DNA from: Sphagnum compactum
Taxonomy: Eukaryota > Bryophyta > Sphagnopsida > Sphagnales
NCBI GenBank assembly: GCA_965153455.1
Contig: OZ234493.1
Span: 17,846,213-17,910,212, forward strand
DNA: 64,000 nucleotides
Direction: 5' to 3'
Under the pieces are notes generated by a model. It did no database searches. It was not told the DNA's origin and saw only the letters and a program-made list of their open reading frames with translations. A program made the translations under genes and the position numbers. Of the stretch, positions 1 through 13,299 are shown in pieces; the stretch's first letter is position 1; every line of letters begins with the position of its first letter.

Positions 1-3000
1 ATGACAAAAATGAAGCTAGGATTACCAAAACTTTTGTCATCATCCACATGCAAAATGCTTGCAATTCAAACTCAAAATACACACTTGCAAAATTGATGGA
101 ACTAGTTTTAGATTGTTCAATTTAACAATACTTGCACATAGTTATTGAAAAAGTAACATTTAAGGCATGAAAGTAATCAATAACCTCAAGTTCGATTGAA
201 GATACATTGTTTCACAATAGGAAGCATAGTTCTTGTAATTGTTTTGCAAACTACCCATGTCTATGTATATGGTACCTAACCTTGTAACTTTATAAGTTTT
301 TGCCTTTCACAACAAAAATTGATGGCATCATGATATTCCAAGGTTTTTTAAAACAAAATCATCTTTATAACAAACATGTTCTTCATTAGGGTTTTCAATT
401 TCTAATGGGAGATGCTTGCATTACGACATGCCATTTCCCAATTAGCACATCCTTTGCTTGATTTTTTTCCAATGTAATTTTTTTTTGCAAGGTAGATTGT
501 GTGACTTTCAAACTAACCTCGTGAAAGCCCACGTAAACATTTGTATCACTACAATTATATTGGCATGGTTTAGGTCCAAAACAAGATCGTTGCCAAGGAA
601 TTGCAATTACCAAAGGAACACATTCAACCACAAAGGTCAAAACTCAAGCAAGGATGGACAAATTGCCACTCTCATCCTTCACAAAGGCAATCAATTTGTC
701 CAACAAATTGTAAGATGAAATAAGCTCCTTGATTTATGTTGCCATTGCAACTCTAGTCATATTAATAGCTTCAAAGAGTCCCATTGTGACAAGGGAAGGT
801 ACCAATAGTGACTTGATGAAATTTATCATGTGTAAGAGCAAATGTCTCATGTCCAGATCTAGACATTCACAAATTGAAAAAAGTTACAGTATCACAAGAA
901 TCCAAAATTAAAATCACATATTTTCCCATGGTTTTAGCCATCAATAAAGGGATGGCATGTTTAACCCTTTTTTTCTAATTTAAAAACATGATTCAAATTT
1001 TTTAACCCATGCCCAAATGCCTCAACCATTGAGGTAAAAACACAATCAATGGAGCCATGCAAGTGAGTGAACATTCCTTTAAACTACATTTTTGTATGTT
1101 TAAAATATCACAAGTGAAGTATAATAGTTTGGATTGTCCTAATTGTTTTTGAAATATTTTTCATTAATCGCAAATTTTACATGTTCAAAGCTTGGAAAAA
1201 ATAAAAAATGTTTTTGCATGTTCAAAGCACTCAAACCTCGAAAATGGACAATCCTTGTTTTTTTCAAATGTCCTTTTTCCTACCAAATGTGTGCAATTCC
1301 TTTTAAAATTAAAAAGTATTTTAAGATTGATGATTAGAAGAGCAAAAGGACTTGAATTGATGAATTATTTTTAATAACCCATTTGAGCACATTTGGTTCA
1401 AAAGTGTTTTTTGGACCTAAAAATCATGGATTTGAAAATGTGCTTTTAACAAAAGTTGTTCATGTTTATGTGATAAAGGGCATGAATGCATAATATACAT
1501 GATATAAAATTAATTTGTAATCAAAATGTATTTATATTTAAAATTTAATGTTAAAGGGGGTACCCAAAATACAAATTTTCAAGTTATAAACCAACACAAA
1601 AATGACACATGTCGAAGATGGCTTGTGCATGAACCTAGAGCTTGAGCTTAAAACTTTGAGCTTGTAGCTTAACGTTTAATGTGATTTTAACCCACCTACA
1701 TGGATGAATGTGTCCATAGCTCAATGATTTCACATGGATGAAAATCATTTTGCATGGATGAATTTTATTAATGAACTGGATTAAATAAATAAATATTTGA
1801 TTAAATTCATCCATGATTAGAAGATAAATAAATTAAAATTTATTTATATCCATCTTCATTTCTTGTCCAAGTATTAATATTTCAAACTTGAGTGTCATTT
1901 AATGATGATGCATAATGTGACTATAAGGGAAAATATGATGATGGGACCAAATTTTTTTAAAATTTTGTTTAAAAAATCATTTTCATCAATAATGTTAAGC
2001 AATTTTTTTAAAAATTTGTCATGGGATGAATGTTAAACCCCTTATTGTCATCTATGATAATAGGTTGTTGGAAGGAAACTAATTAAGGTGCTTGAAACTG
2101 AATTTTTGTTTATTTAAAAAAACTATTGTTATCAATGACAATAGGTAGTTTACATATATCTAAAACAATCAAAACCCATATTTGTCAACAACACTAGTTA
2201 GATTTGACAAAAGTTGTGCCACCTTTGAAGAAGAATGAAAAGAAATCCCCCATTGTTGTCCACAATGTTTATAAATAGGTTTGAAGGAAGTTGTGGCAAA
2301 AAAAAAACCCATTGTCATCAACGACATTGGGTCAATGTGCCTATAAAAATAAAATCAACAATGACCATTGGGTGGATGTTAACACAACAATAGTAATATA
2401 ATTAAGTCATATTGAAAAAAATGGCATTTTCAACCTAATCATCAAATACATTTATAATGGAATTTACATTATATTACTCAACAAATGTTATATCATATAG
2501 AAATAATATGAAGCTTTAGTTGATTAAAACTAGGGGGGAAAAAATTCATTGATAAGAACTTAACAATAAAATAAAACATTCATCCATAATGAAGATGAAT
2601 GCTTACGCTCATCCCCATTTGCTTCTAGGTGTACTTGTATAACGTTCATTTTGTAGTTAAATTTTTGGGTTTTACCTACGTGTACATGGAAAATGCATTT
2701 TACCATCCCAAGTTCCAGCTTTAGGCTCTAGGCGTAGGCTTTAGGCTCATACAATAACTTGCCTTGACACATGTCATGTGCAATCTTTGAAAAAGGACTT
2801 TTACCTTGGCACCCTTGGCTCTTTTAATCATGTTTTCACCCATAATTGACTATCCACAACAAAATTAAATAGGCATATAACCTTTAACAACAAACAACAA
2901 ATCCTCCATGAATGCCTTTTGCCCTGCATCCTCCTTGTTATAAGGAATATTACTCCCAAAATGTTCTATGATGGCCCCATATGCAACAGTACTCTTTTTA

Positions 3001-5860
3001 GACTAATCTCAAAGTTATTATTTTGTAAAAAGAAGTTAAATTGGCATTCTTCTACCTACCCCCAAGCACTTGGATGTTTTATCAAGATATGTTCTTCATA
3101 ATAGTTATCACATGTTGCTAGTTATATGTGATCACACCTTTCCTCTTCTTGGTGATATTGCCAAAAAAATTTGCTTGGGAAATAGAATGGCAAATTACAT
3201 AACCCATTTTTTGAGAAATAATAGGAGTCACTTTATTGCCATCATTGGCCACAAAAAAACTGCTAAGGGGAGAAAGAACCGGTGGTGATGGATGCAAGAC
3301 TTTTGATTCAAAGTCAATTGAAGCTTTAATACTTCCCATGCAACATTTAGTTATAGGTTTAAGTTGTTTGGGGTTGTAATATTTTTTCTAATAGATGGTG
3401 CACTAGCCATTGAAATTGAACCAATAATTGGCCCTGAATCATCCCCTAACCCCATTGCCAAATGACCCTACAACCTAAACCATGAAATCACAATGAACAT
3501 TTAAACAAGTTGGGTCTCAATGCTGAAAGGATTGAAAGAAGAGGTAGAATTGAAAAAGCTAGGTTAGGGGTTTAGAAAGTTCCTTATTGATTACATGCAT
3601 AAATATAACCTTAAACTATGGTTACAAGTGGAATAAGAATTTTGTAGCACTTTGAAATAAGGAACAATCACTTTAAGACTTAATATAAAAGTAACTACTG
3701 GACCTTAAGCATTTTCATTAGTTAAAAAGTTTAAACAAGTCTTGAACCTTAAACCATGAGCAAACAACAAACCATGAGCAACCATGAATTCAAGGTGGAA
3801 TGCAAATTGAAAAGGAATAAGTGAAAGCAGTCTCCCACTTTCTTGCAAAACTTGAATCGATTATTGAAAATATAAAATTGAGATCACACTGAAGCCAAAT
3901 CACATCTTCATGTAGCCAAATCGCATCCCCCACGTAACTCTTCAATCAATAACTTTTTGATTCAACTTATAGCAACATGCACGACCCTTGGCGGAACAAG
4001 TGGTGGACCGAATGGAATGAACTTAACTGGAGTGGTTCCACAACCCCCCCTACTAAAACCTAAGTTTGGTGTGGAAGTGGTTTGACAACCACCCCAAGTG
4101 GAAGTGGTTTCCCAACTTGAGCATTTGATTTCCAAAATGTTTTCCATCCTTTCGAGAATTCAATCAACATTTGCAATAACATTCAATGATTAAAGGTGGT
4201 AGCCATTAGCCATTTTCATTAACCTCAAAATGATCTTTTTTGACTCATTGCCAAATGATCATTGCTAAAAGTCAAATAAGATGAGTGAAGTGGACTTGTG
4301 TGAAATCAATAGTTTAGGTATTGAAGAAAAAACAAATACCTAAATAGATGACAAGGTTTGGATGAAAAAAATATGAAAGTTTAATGAATAACGAACCTAG
4401 GTTAAAGTTATTGGTCCCCATCTAGGGTATTCATTTTTCCAATGTAATACCTTACCAACAAGGTATTTTTGAATACCAAAAAATTTAATATTGAATTGGG
4501 TAGGATTTTGTCCAAATATTAAGAATATCCAGATACGGCAAGTAAGTCATATTTCATACTCGAAATCAAACCTAGGTTGATAACCATGTTGATTTTCAAT
4601 AATCGAACAACACTAATTATTATTAATGTTGTATATGTATCAATTTTAGTGGGTAAGAACTAACAGCTACTAGTTTAACCTCCAAGGACACTGATTGGAA
4701 CCTATGTCAAGGTTAGGAACCTACACATAGCCAAATTGTAGATAAGGGGAACTAGGTTTAAAACCTACCACCTAGTTATTGGGCACAAAGAAATTAAATT
4801 TAATAGGACAATTCCAAGTTTCAATTTTTAAAACCTGAACCAATGGGTCAATATAATCTAGGGTTCAATTGAACTGAATGAAGATTATCTTAAAATCCCA
4901 ATTTTTGTTATTTTTTTAATGTGTAGGAATTCAGGGTTTCAAGGGAACTTTTTTTTTATTTGTTGCTATCACACCTTTGTTTCAAAACATGTTTATTGCC
5001 TTCACAACTCTTTTTAAATTGCTCTTTGTAATTACTCTTGTTCTTTGTTGTTTGGTACCCTCCAAAAGGTTGTTTTTTGTATTGTTTTCAATGGCAAAGG
5101 TCATCATTTTGTGATTTCAATCATTGTTGTTTAAGTGTTGCTTGCATTTTTGTTTTCCATGTCATTTTGTCTTCGTTTTGTTCTTCTCCTTGCTCACCTT
5201 GCTTCTTTAATGGCAAAGGCCCATTGGGTGCAAATATAATAATAGGAACCACTTAGTTGAAGACCATAACTTGGTTTTTACAAAGCACTCGTGAAGCTTC
5301 CATGTAGCAAATTTTTTTCCAAAATTAAATGGATACATATTATATAATGTATTTGGGCATATGCATGGTGGGGGGGACCTTGTTTGCCATCATAAAGTCC
5401 ATTTTTTTATAATGGTGTACATTTCAATTGTTACATGTTTTTGTAAATGTTAGAAATCATCAATAGGGACTCATTTTCAGGTTATGAATTTGAATATGTA
5501 TGTCAATTGATTGTTGTGAAAAATGATTAAAATAACAAAAGGTATGAACTTTTGAAGTTGAGATTATAATATATCCACAAGCAAAATAAAGTTATTGGAG
5601 TTTGATTAAAATTAACGGTTGAATTTTAAACTTGTGGGGGATTTGGTTTGAATTAAAATATATAATGAAGAAAAAAATATTGAAAGGTTTTGAATAAAAT
5701 CATATGAAAATATTGACTTATGGCTTTTGTTTGTGGGTAGAAATAATTATTTTTCCAAAGTTCATAACATATTGAAAATATGGTGGTTTGTGTTGGCATT
5801 TCTCACACATGATGCCTTACTAGATGATCTCTATATGTTTTAATTTTCCAATGGAATAAA
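1..5860. other. AT-rich intergenic sequence, no supported gene
   Basis: I find no convincing gene here. Open frames are short, rich in Phe/Lys/Asn and show no domain that I recognise. The sequence is very AT-rich with many T and A runs. A stretch near 2650-2850 resembles one near 9360-9480 (shared words around an AAAGGACTT..ACCTTGGC core), so part of it is dispersed repeat. It is probably decayed transposon sequence. Confidence 0.5.
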
Positions 5861-5864
5861 TACT

Positions 5865-6395
5865 TTAATGCCTTAAGAATAATAACCCATATTTTTGTGT
5901 CCAGTTGTGATTCAATGTAAAAAATCTCCAAAATGGATATATTTGGGAGTATCTTCTTGGCCAATTTTGGTCCACTCTAAAGTACCAAAACCCATTTATC
6001 ATCCATTTGATGAAAATTCTTAATCCCAAAATGTTGTTCAATGTTAATATTTTTTGTAACATTAATTTGGCAAAATATATTTCAATGTGTAGTGAATTGA
6101 ACCTCATAGGAATACCTAAATTTGTGGTAATCCACATACTAGAAAAAACCTTCCCATGACATGAAGGGTGTGAATAACTAAGGATTACACATCTCCTACA
6201 TATGACACCAATTGTTAAACTTTTGGAAAAAATCATTTGTTTTGATGGCATGCTAACTACCTTTAAATATTGATAGGGCACCTTAGTGGTTCCATACATG
6301 TCCTCCATGTCCCACAACAATGGCATGGTGACCAAATACAAAGGTGAACTTGTCTTTAAATTTAAAGAATTCCCCCCATATGTAAATGATGGCAA
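5865..6395 (-). other. Unrecognised 176-codon open frame
   Basis: This is the longest uninterrupted frame in the AT-rich first 12 kb (176 codons). I do not recognise the product. It is rich in Trp, Phe, Ile and Tyr, with no clear catalytic motif, signal peptide or transmembrane pattern. It lies antisense to, and just upstream of, a Ty3/gypsy reverse transcriptase fragment, so it may be chance or a relic of transposon sequence. Nothing indicates that it is expressed. Confidence 0.15.
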
Positions 6396-7241
6396 TGTGG
6401 GTGGTCAAAACTTCACCCCCCACTTAATAAACCCATTGGTTCCCCTCAAAATATCCCTTATATGAAATCTTGTGTCACCTCCATGGTGACCTTTAATTCT
6501 AAATCTAGTTAACCATATCCTAACCTTAAACTAGGATGTTAAACCTATGGGCTTAACTTAACCTTAATTTAAGGCACATGTATTCACAAAAAACATTTCA
6601 TAAGGTCAATGTAACATGAGCACATTGTCAACACAACAAATGTGGTTTATTAGCCATGAACTCGATTTCACCACCACAAATAAACAATGGTATAATTAAT
6701 GATCAAATTTGGAACATTCGCAAGAATGCCAAATTTGGTATCCCTACAGTTACACATTCACACTTGCTAGAATTTGGGCCTATGAGGTCAAGTGGATTAT
6801 AGTTTTGCCCAATCACACCCGCTTGCCCACACTAAATTTTTTAATTTTGCACCCACTAAATGGAACAACCATGTTGGTGTGAGGGTGAGGTTACAATAGC
6901 ATGAGTTGTACATCCGTGGCAGTTGTGGGATCAGGAATGTTAAAATGGAGATATGGGTGTTGAAGGGAAGGAAATTGTTGATATGAAGGGCGCATTAGGA
7001 CATTTTGGCACATCCCCACATTTTGTTTAACAATCATAATCAATGCCGTCAACCTTGGGTATTGGGGATGTTTCATCACCCCATCCCAAATTATAATTGA
7101 TTGCAAAAACATGGGAGAAACAAATTGGTCAAATGGTTATGAAAAGTGAGGTGTAAGAATACAAAATTTATTACAAAATCAAATTAAATGTTTTGCTTCT
7201 TAATTTAAAATTTAGGCCAATTGAAAGGACAAAAAATATGA

Positions 7242-7490
7242 ATCATATTGGAATATGATAATCCAATTTTCAAGCGACCTTACAAGTTTAGTGAGGTGGA
7301 AAGGCCCTTGGTTCAAGCCCTAAGAATAGAATTGATGGATGTAGGTTTATTGGAATTATCCAAAAGTGATTATAGTTCAATGATAATGATGCCAACCAAG
7401 GACTTTTGGGCAATTGGACTAAACATCACATGTGTGGGGATTATCGTCAAATGAACAAATAGACCCATTCGGACAAGTATACCATGCCCT
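7242..7490 (+). pseudogene. Ty3/gypsy reverse transcriptase, N-terminal fragment
   Basis: Translation gives the start of a Ty3/gypsy reverse transcriptase. A segment containing NPIFKRPYKFSEVER is followed by GLLELSKSDYSS and MMPTKD. After a frameshift comes NWTKHHMCGDYRQMNK, an in-frame stop, then THSDKYTMP. This order (KQRPY-like, then GLIEPS-like, then the MCGDYR and DKYxMP boxes) is the fingers/palm entry of gypsy RTs. The fragment stops exactly where the next box should begin, and that box reappears about 2.4 kb downstream. The element is dead: it carries at least one frameshift and one stop, and I see no gag, protease or LTR beside it. Confidence 0.85.
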
Positions 7491-9936
7491 TAGGGTCAAA
7501 ACATGGTTGGGGTACACAAAAGGATTGTTTCATTTTATGTTCACTAAACCCCTGCACTTAAACATGTTGTTAAAATTTAATGACACATTCATATTGAAAG
7601 TTTGATTTTATTTATTGATAAATACATGCATAGAATGTCAAATTTAAACAAGTGAATTCATGTTAAGTCCTTGAAAAAAATCCAAGATTTTGTCTCATGA
7701 GAACAAAAAGTTCAAAGATTCATAAAGAATGTATAAACAACTTTTCTTGGCCCAAAATTTTTACCACAAACACCTTATGTGCTAATGTGTATAAAATGTA
7801 TGAATTTGATAAGAACCAAATGCCTTATTGTCCAAGTTTTGGGCCATTGATAGACCATGGCCCACATTGGATAAATTTTACTATTCTCATTTTCATAAGT
7901 GAAAACAATAAATACTTTAAAGGCTTATATAAAATTGAAACAAAATTATTTCATTTGACATGGAAAAAATGGTGAAATATAAGATAATTCATGGGAAAAG
8001 TGAAGAACAAGGTGAATTTTGAAATCCTTGGAGCGAGTCCTTAGGGTTCAAAATGGTACCCCAATCATGCTTGGACCCCCTATGTTAATTAATGGTAATT
8101 GCCATCATAAGGAAAAATAATCAAATGTTTATTATGAAATGGCAATGTTACGTAATCGTAGTATTGTGAGTGAATTACCTTCAAGGTAAAATCATCATAG
8201 GTTCATTTTGGAATAGAATTATATTAAAATAATATTTTTTAATAACTAAATCTTTTAATCTAACTACCCAAGAAGGCTGCCTAGTAACTATTTAATTATT
8301 AATGGTAGGTCCATACTTATTATCCCTTATATACTTTGGGATGAAACCATTAAGATAGTTAATTTTTAGAAGATAAGGTAGTTTACCATTAACTAACATA
8401 TGTGAAGAAGTTTAAAATAGGGTGAAGAAATTTAGAAAGATTAAAAACACCATTGTGTGATGGGGAACCATAGTTATGGTTTTTTATAATCTCTTGGGTT
8501 CCTTCTTTTATTCCTTACCATTTTACCATTCTTTCATTTTATCACTTTATGGGTGTGATTTAAAAGTGGTGTGTGAAGTGAAAAAATAAGGTCATACTTG
8601 TGTGAAAAAAAAGAAAAAGATTTTGATTAAAAGTCAAATGACATATTTCTTTTGTAATTTGCCTTGATTTTTTAGATGCAAATAGAGTATTTAGTATTAG
8701 TTGATGTAGAACAAAATAACTCTAATTATTTAATTAGTTTTTTTCATTATTTTATTTAACAAATGTTTTTGAAATATTTTGGCTAAAAAATAGTTATAGC
8801 ATAAGGGTGAAAGTAGGAAAAAAGGAGCCAAGCAATGTGTGGATAGTCCTTAAAAATTGTTTTTTGAAAATTTGAAAACTCACCATGGCAACACTATATG
8901 TCAAAAAAATTGTTTTATTTTTTAAAAAAAATCTTATACTTTCAAAGTTGCAACTACAAAATTTTCATGAAAATTCACCATGTTTTAAAAATCCTTTTAT
9001 ATGTTTAAAGCACTCAAGACAAGCATGTGGATGAGTGGTTTTTTTTAATCAATTTTTTTTTCCTTTATTAAATGTTCACTAAATTGTTTCAATTTTCTTG
9101 TGAACTTTAATATATTCCACAAAAAGGGATCCATGTGTTCAAAACATTCAAAAAATAAAAATACATATACATTTTTAGATTTTAATACTCGAATGTCCTT
9201 TTACACTATTATAATTTTGAATTTGTAATCATGGTTCAAAGTAAAATTATAGATTTGATTATAATATAAGGCTTGATGCAAAAACATTTGAGTTTTTATC
9301 ATGTTATATGTCATATTTGGCTTCAAATTTGATATTCAGTTTAAAAAATTGTGTGAAAAATGCAGTATAAACCAATAGAAAACTACCATGTGGAAAATGC
9401 AATCTATGGAAAGGACTTTAACCTTGGCGTGACTAGCTCCTTTTTTCAAGCTTTCACCCAGAAAGGTAATCAATTTGAAGGCAATATTTTTTATTTTAGT
9501 TAATTTTTTTATTCATTTCATTTATATTAAAACTTATTTACTAAAGAAGATTATTAGAAGGTAGTTGCAACAAGACGGTAGTTGTTGTATTAAAGTAGCT
9601 ATTGGAAGGTAATGGTTGTAAATATGAAGGTAATAACCATGGATGTGAAGGTAGTAAGTCTAGGATGAAGTTTTGTTTCATTAAGTTATTATAATGTATC
9701 CAAGGACTATAAGGTAGCTACCTTCTAACCCTTTCGTGATTATTCTGGTTTTCATAAAACAGTTTTAAAGTCCCTTTAACTTTCTAGGCTAAAGGGAAGA
9801 TTGCCTTCCAAAAGGCAAGGCAATTTCTTCCTAGATGTGTTTTCATTGTGTTTATTCAATTTCCACCTAGTAACCCTTTCCTCATGATAATAGTTAGGTT
9901 ATTGATTCCACTATTTTACACCATACTAAAAGATAT
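7491..9936 (+). other. About 2.4 kb separating the two halves of the gypsy RT
   Basis: This AT-rich segment lies between two fragments that would be nearly adjacent in an intact gypsy RT; only about 12 residues are missing between them. It is therefore probably a later insertion. I see no coding domain, clear inverted ends or target duplication. A 92-codon frame at 7697-7975 is not recognised. The part at 9360-9480 resembles sequence near 2700-2850, in keeping with inserted dispersed repeat. Confidence 0.45.
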
Positions 9937-10380
9937 GATAGGTTAAGGTTTTCAATACTTTGAACTTACAATTTGGCTACCATGAATTGCCATTAAGGGA
10001 GGTGACAAGGTCAAAAAGGTTTTTTGGGGGATAAGTTGTCATAGGAAGGATTATTTTTATTAATAATTTTTCCATTTGGTTTTAAGAATGCCCTTATATA
10101 ATTCCAAAAAATCATGGATTAGGCGTTGGCAAGCTTTGACTTTGTTAAATGTTACATTGATAACATCATCATTTTTAGCCTCATTTTAAGGGATCACATG
10201 CATCATGTGTAAGAGGTGTTTGAAAAAGTTAAAGGACATAACCTTAAGCCTCAACCAAGCAAGTGTCAATTCTTTTGAACTTAAGTGGATTAAATGGGTC
10301 ATATGATTTAACCAAAAGGATTAGAATTTCATAAGGCTAAAGATTGAAACCATGTCATAAGTTCCCCAACCAACAAATGT
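9937..10380 (+). pseudogene. Ty3/gypsy reverse transcriptase, palm fragment
   Basis: It begins with words equivalent to the FSTLDLxSGYHQLPL box (seen as LQFGYHELPLRE), continues GDKVKKVFWGI, then PFGFKNALI, FQKIMD, FVKCYIDNIIIFS and a PSKCQFF-like thumb segment. It ends in a GLEFHKAK/PTN region. It holds several in-frame stops and at least two frameshifts. The catalytic YxDD box reads YIDN, so the second aspartate is lost. It continues the fragment at 7242-7490 on the same strand, and together they make most of one RT. RNase H and integrase are not recognisable downstream, where a minisatellite follows. Confidence 0.85.
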
Positions 10381-10454
10381 TATTTAATTATGAACTTTTA
10401 ATTTTAAGTACTTTTGAAAAAAATCTTACCTTGTATATATAATTTTGATGTACA

Positions 10455-10845
10455 TCCAAAAGCAAAAACCTTCAACATTCAAAAGTATGAGCAAGAACCT
10501 TCCACATTCAAAAGAAACAACAAAAACCTTCAACATTCAAAAACAATAACAAAACCTTCAACCTCTTTAAGAGCAAAGATAAGAACCTTCAATAACCTTT
10601 TTTTAAATAATAACAAGAACTTTCAACCTTCAAGAAAAAGAACAAAAGCCTTCGACCTCTTTAAAAACAAAAACAAGAACCTTCAACCTCCAAGAACCCA
10701 AAAAAAACCCTTCAACCTCTCTAAGAGTACAAACAAGAACCTTCAACCTTAGAAAGAAAATATAAAAGTATTTAATATCTTAAAGAGCAAAAACAAGAAC
10801 CTTCAACCTCCAAAATAAAAAACAAAAGCCTTCAATCTCCAAGTT
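10455..10845. repeat. Degenerate ~30 bp minisatellite
   Basis: About twelve degenerate copies of a unit built around AAGAACCTTCAACCTC recur roughly every 30 bp. Some copies alternate between AACATTCAAAAG and CCTCTTTAAGAGC endings. A 112-codon frame across it only reflects the repeat (Lys, Asn, Ser and Pro in cycles) and should not be taken as a gene. It directly follows the gypsy RT fragment. Confidence 0.8.
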
Positions 10846-11269
10846 ATTTAAATACATAATATAACTTATAACAACCTTTTAGTTCTAGTTCTAAATTAAA
10901 CAAACAAAAAAAATCTTAGTTATAACACATGATATGAAAATTGCTTCACCAAAAGATTAGGAAATACAGAAAATGTTTGAATAAAAATATTTAAACAAAA
11001 AGTTCATCTTGAATTTTTAACAATAAGCATAAGCACGTGAAGGTCGTTGATGCTTTGGGGAAAATTTGTTGATATACTGCCATGTGTCATTCGTTTAAGG
11101 GTTTCCCACCCAAATTTCAAATTTTAAGTTGAAATACAATTGCAACTAGTTGCAAACAAGTTGAAATGTCATATAATGGGCGCTGGAAATGTATACACAT
11201 GGCATGATCATATGTGTTACTCAAAGCCATACATTTGTTACAAAGTAGTCATTGATTAATAAATTTTTT

Positions 11270-11690
11270 AAAATTTTAAAATTTCACATCTTTTAAATTG
11301 TGAGTGCTCTTTGAATGTGGGTAGTAGGTTATTATCATTTTTATTTTTTTGCAATCAGAATTATTTTAGTAAAATAGTCTTTATTTAGTCCTTGGTAAAA
11401 TTAATCATAATCTGACGCAACACCTATGCAAATTCAAATGTTTTTTACTAAAACCAAAACCCAAATTTTAATTTAATAAATTTTTAATTTTAATTCCTCA
11501 ACATTCATATTAATAATTTTGCACAACTTGAAGTGTTTGACATAACTTGAAAATGTCAAGAAAAAAACATCTCTAAAACAAAATCATAGTTCTCACCATT
11601 ATTCAACATGGTTTTTGGCTCCTTTAATCATACTTGCACCTGATAACACCATTAGACTTTGGGTTTCTTGTTTTGTTGTTGTTTGCAATC
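11270..11690. repeat. Dispersed ancient repeat, copy 1
   Basis: This stretch aligns in the same orientation with 24830-25210. Shared landmarks, in order, are a CTTTGAATGTGG-like word, a TAGTCC..GGTAAAATTAAT block, a TAATCTGA block, a CTCAACATTCATAT block and a TTGGCTC..TTTA..T..TGCACCTG block. Divergence is high. It is probably a remnant of one transposon family. No coding potential is seen. Confidence 0.55.
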
Positions 11691-12281
11691 ATGATGAAAA
11701 GGTGGCAACTTCAAGTAACTAATTGATGGAAGGGAGGGAAGCTATGGCATGAAGGCATATGGTTCTAGTTGCAAATTTGATTTTTCTTGTTGGGTTCCAC
11801 ATTAACCTAAAGGGTGGCATTTGGAAAGGATGAGATAGTGAAGGAAATGCAAAGTTTGTCACGCTAGTGTAAAGTGTTGTTGTCAAAGTTGAATAATTGA
11901 AGGAATGCAAAATGTGGATGTGATAGAGGGAATGTGGCAACTCAGATTGCATATGTGGAAAAACTTGCCAGTAAGATTCAATGGTCTTTAGGGATTCCTT
12001 GTGAATTTTATGGTCTTTGGGGATTCTTTTGGAATTTTGTGATTTTTGGAGAATTAGGATGACAAAGCATGGTGTTGTGACAAAGTATTTCTACCAATTG
12101 AGGGATTGTTTAATCCAAGATGGCTTACCATTTTATTTTTTAAGGTTAGGTGTTGTGCATTGGGTTTTAAGAGACATGTGATGAGTGAAGAACTTGGTAG
12201 ATGGAGAGGTTCCTGTCTAATACCATTCTAGTCTTCAAATATGTTATTTCCCTCAAATGTTGATTGTTGGCTTCATTCTAA

Positions 12282-12652
12282 GGCCCACTTTACACTAGGA
12301 GTCAGGCCTAATGTTCAACCCAAATCAAGCATTCCTGTTGGTGCAAAAGTTGAATTTGGCCCCAAGTTCTTTGCACTAGGAGTCAAGGGTGAAATAGAAA
12401 AAATAATTTCAATCTGCCCCAAGCTACTAATAAATGCTGAACTTTATGGCCTTGTATACAAGGCCAGAAGGCTGAAAAAAGGATACCCTCGAATTTGGGA
12501 ACCCAATTTGCAACCCTTGGGGTCAATGTTCCAGCATTTATTAATATTCTGACATCAATGTTCTAGCATTTATTAGTAACTTGGGGGCCAGACAACAAGC
12601 CAAAAATGCTCAAAGTTGGCCCAAGTCTTTTGGGCCTAGTGTAAAGCGAGCC
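12282..12652. mobile_element. Tourist-like MITE (PIF/Harbinger type), 371 bp
   Basis: The ends form terminal inverted repeats. The left end reads GGCCCACTTTACACTAGG and the right end, on the other strand, reads GGCTCGCTTTACACTAGG (16 of 18 identical). A TAA trinucleotide flanks both sides (12279-12281 and 12653-12655). A 3 bp TWA target duplication with GG-starting inverted ends is the signature of PIF/Harbinger elements. At 371 bp it cannot encode a transposase, so it is non-autonomous. Inside are two ~31 bp tandem copies near 12521-12580 and a second ACTAGGAGTCA-like word near 12370. The 103-codon frame inside shows no domain. Family assignment is inferred from ends and target site only. 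Confidence 0.72.
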
Positions 12653-13011
12653 TAATGCTCAAACATTGGCTCAAAGGTATTTCACATAATTTAAAGACAC
12701 ATACATGTTAATCCACAAATTCACAATGACTTGTCCATTGTTTTTAGCATTGTCTTTTCAAACAAATGTGTGATTGCTCACAAAAGTTAAATCACAAAAC
12801 AAATTGTTCACTTTCAACAACACATAGTTGAGATGAGATTCCTTTGATAGCGAAATTATTTTTAAAAAAAAACTGGGATGGAATGTTTTACAATTCTGAC
12901 ATTTTTCCAAAAACCAGAACCCGAGGTTCCTTGATCTCCAAATTTTCAAAAACCCAAAACTGGAGATTTCCTTGAGTTCTAAATTTTCAAAAACCCGGAA
13001 GGAGAGGTTAT

Positions 13012-13290
13012 TAACAAGGGGTATGTCACAAGGTGACCTTGCCATTTACATTAAAAAGTATTTAAGGCAAAAGAAGAATGATGCAAATTCAAATATTTCA
13101 CCATGCAAAAATACAATCTTCAAAAAGGCACTCTAAAAACAAACCAAAATCCTTCAAGAGATCATAACTCTATAACTAATCTCAAGTTTCAACAGAAGCC
13201 AAAAAATCATCTTTCAAAAATCCTCATACAAAAATAGACCTACAAACTAGGGGCCAAAATCATCACGTAAGCTCTATCATAAATTGTGAT
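13012..13290. repeat. Dispersed ~280 bp repeat, copy 1
   Basis: This aligns directly with 23032-23320, sharing long near-identical blocks such as CCTTGCCATTTACATTAAAA, TCAAATATTTCACCATGCAA and AACTCTATAACTAATCTCAA. Homology starts at the same AACAAGGGG word in both copies and fades after a GGGGCCAAAATC word. It is non-coding and could be a MITE, SINE or solo-LTR part; I cannot define its ends. Confidence 0.8.
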
Positions 13291-13299
13291 TCAATTTTT

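Noticed and set aside
10414-10752. 112-codon plus-strand frame
   Set aside because: It is the translation of a ~30 bp minisatellite.
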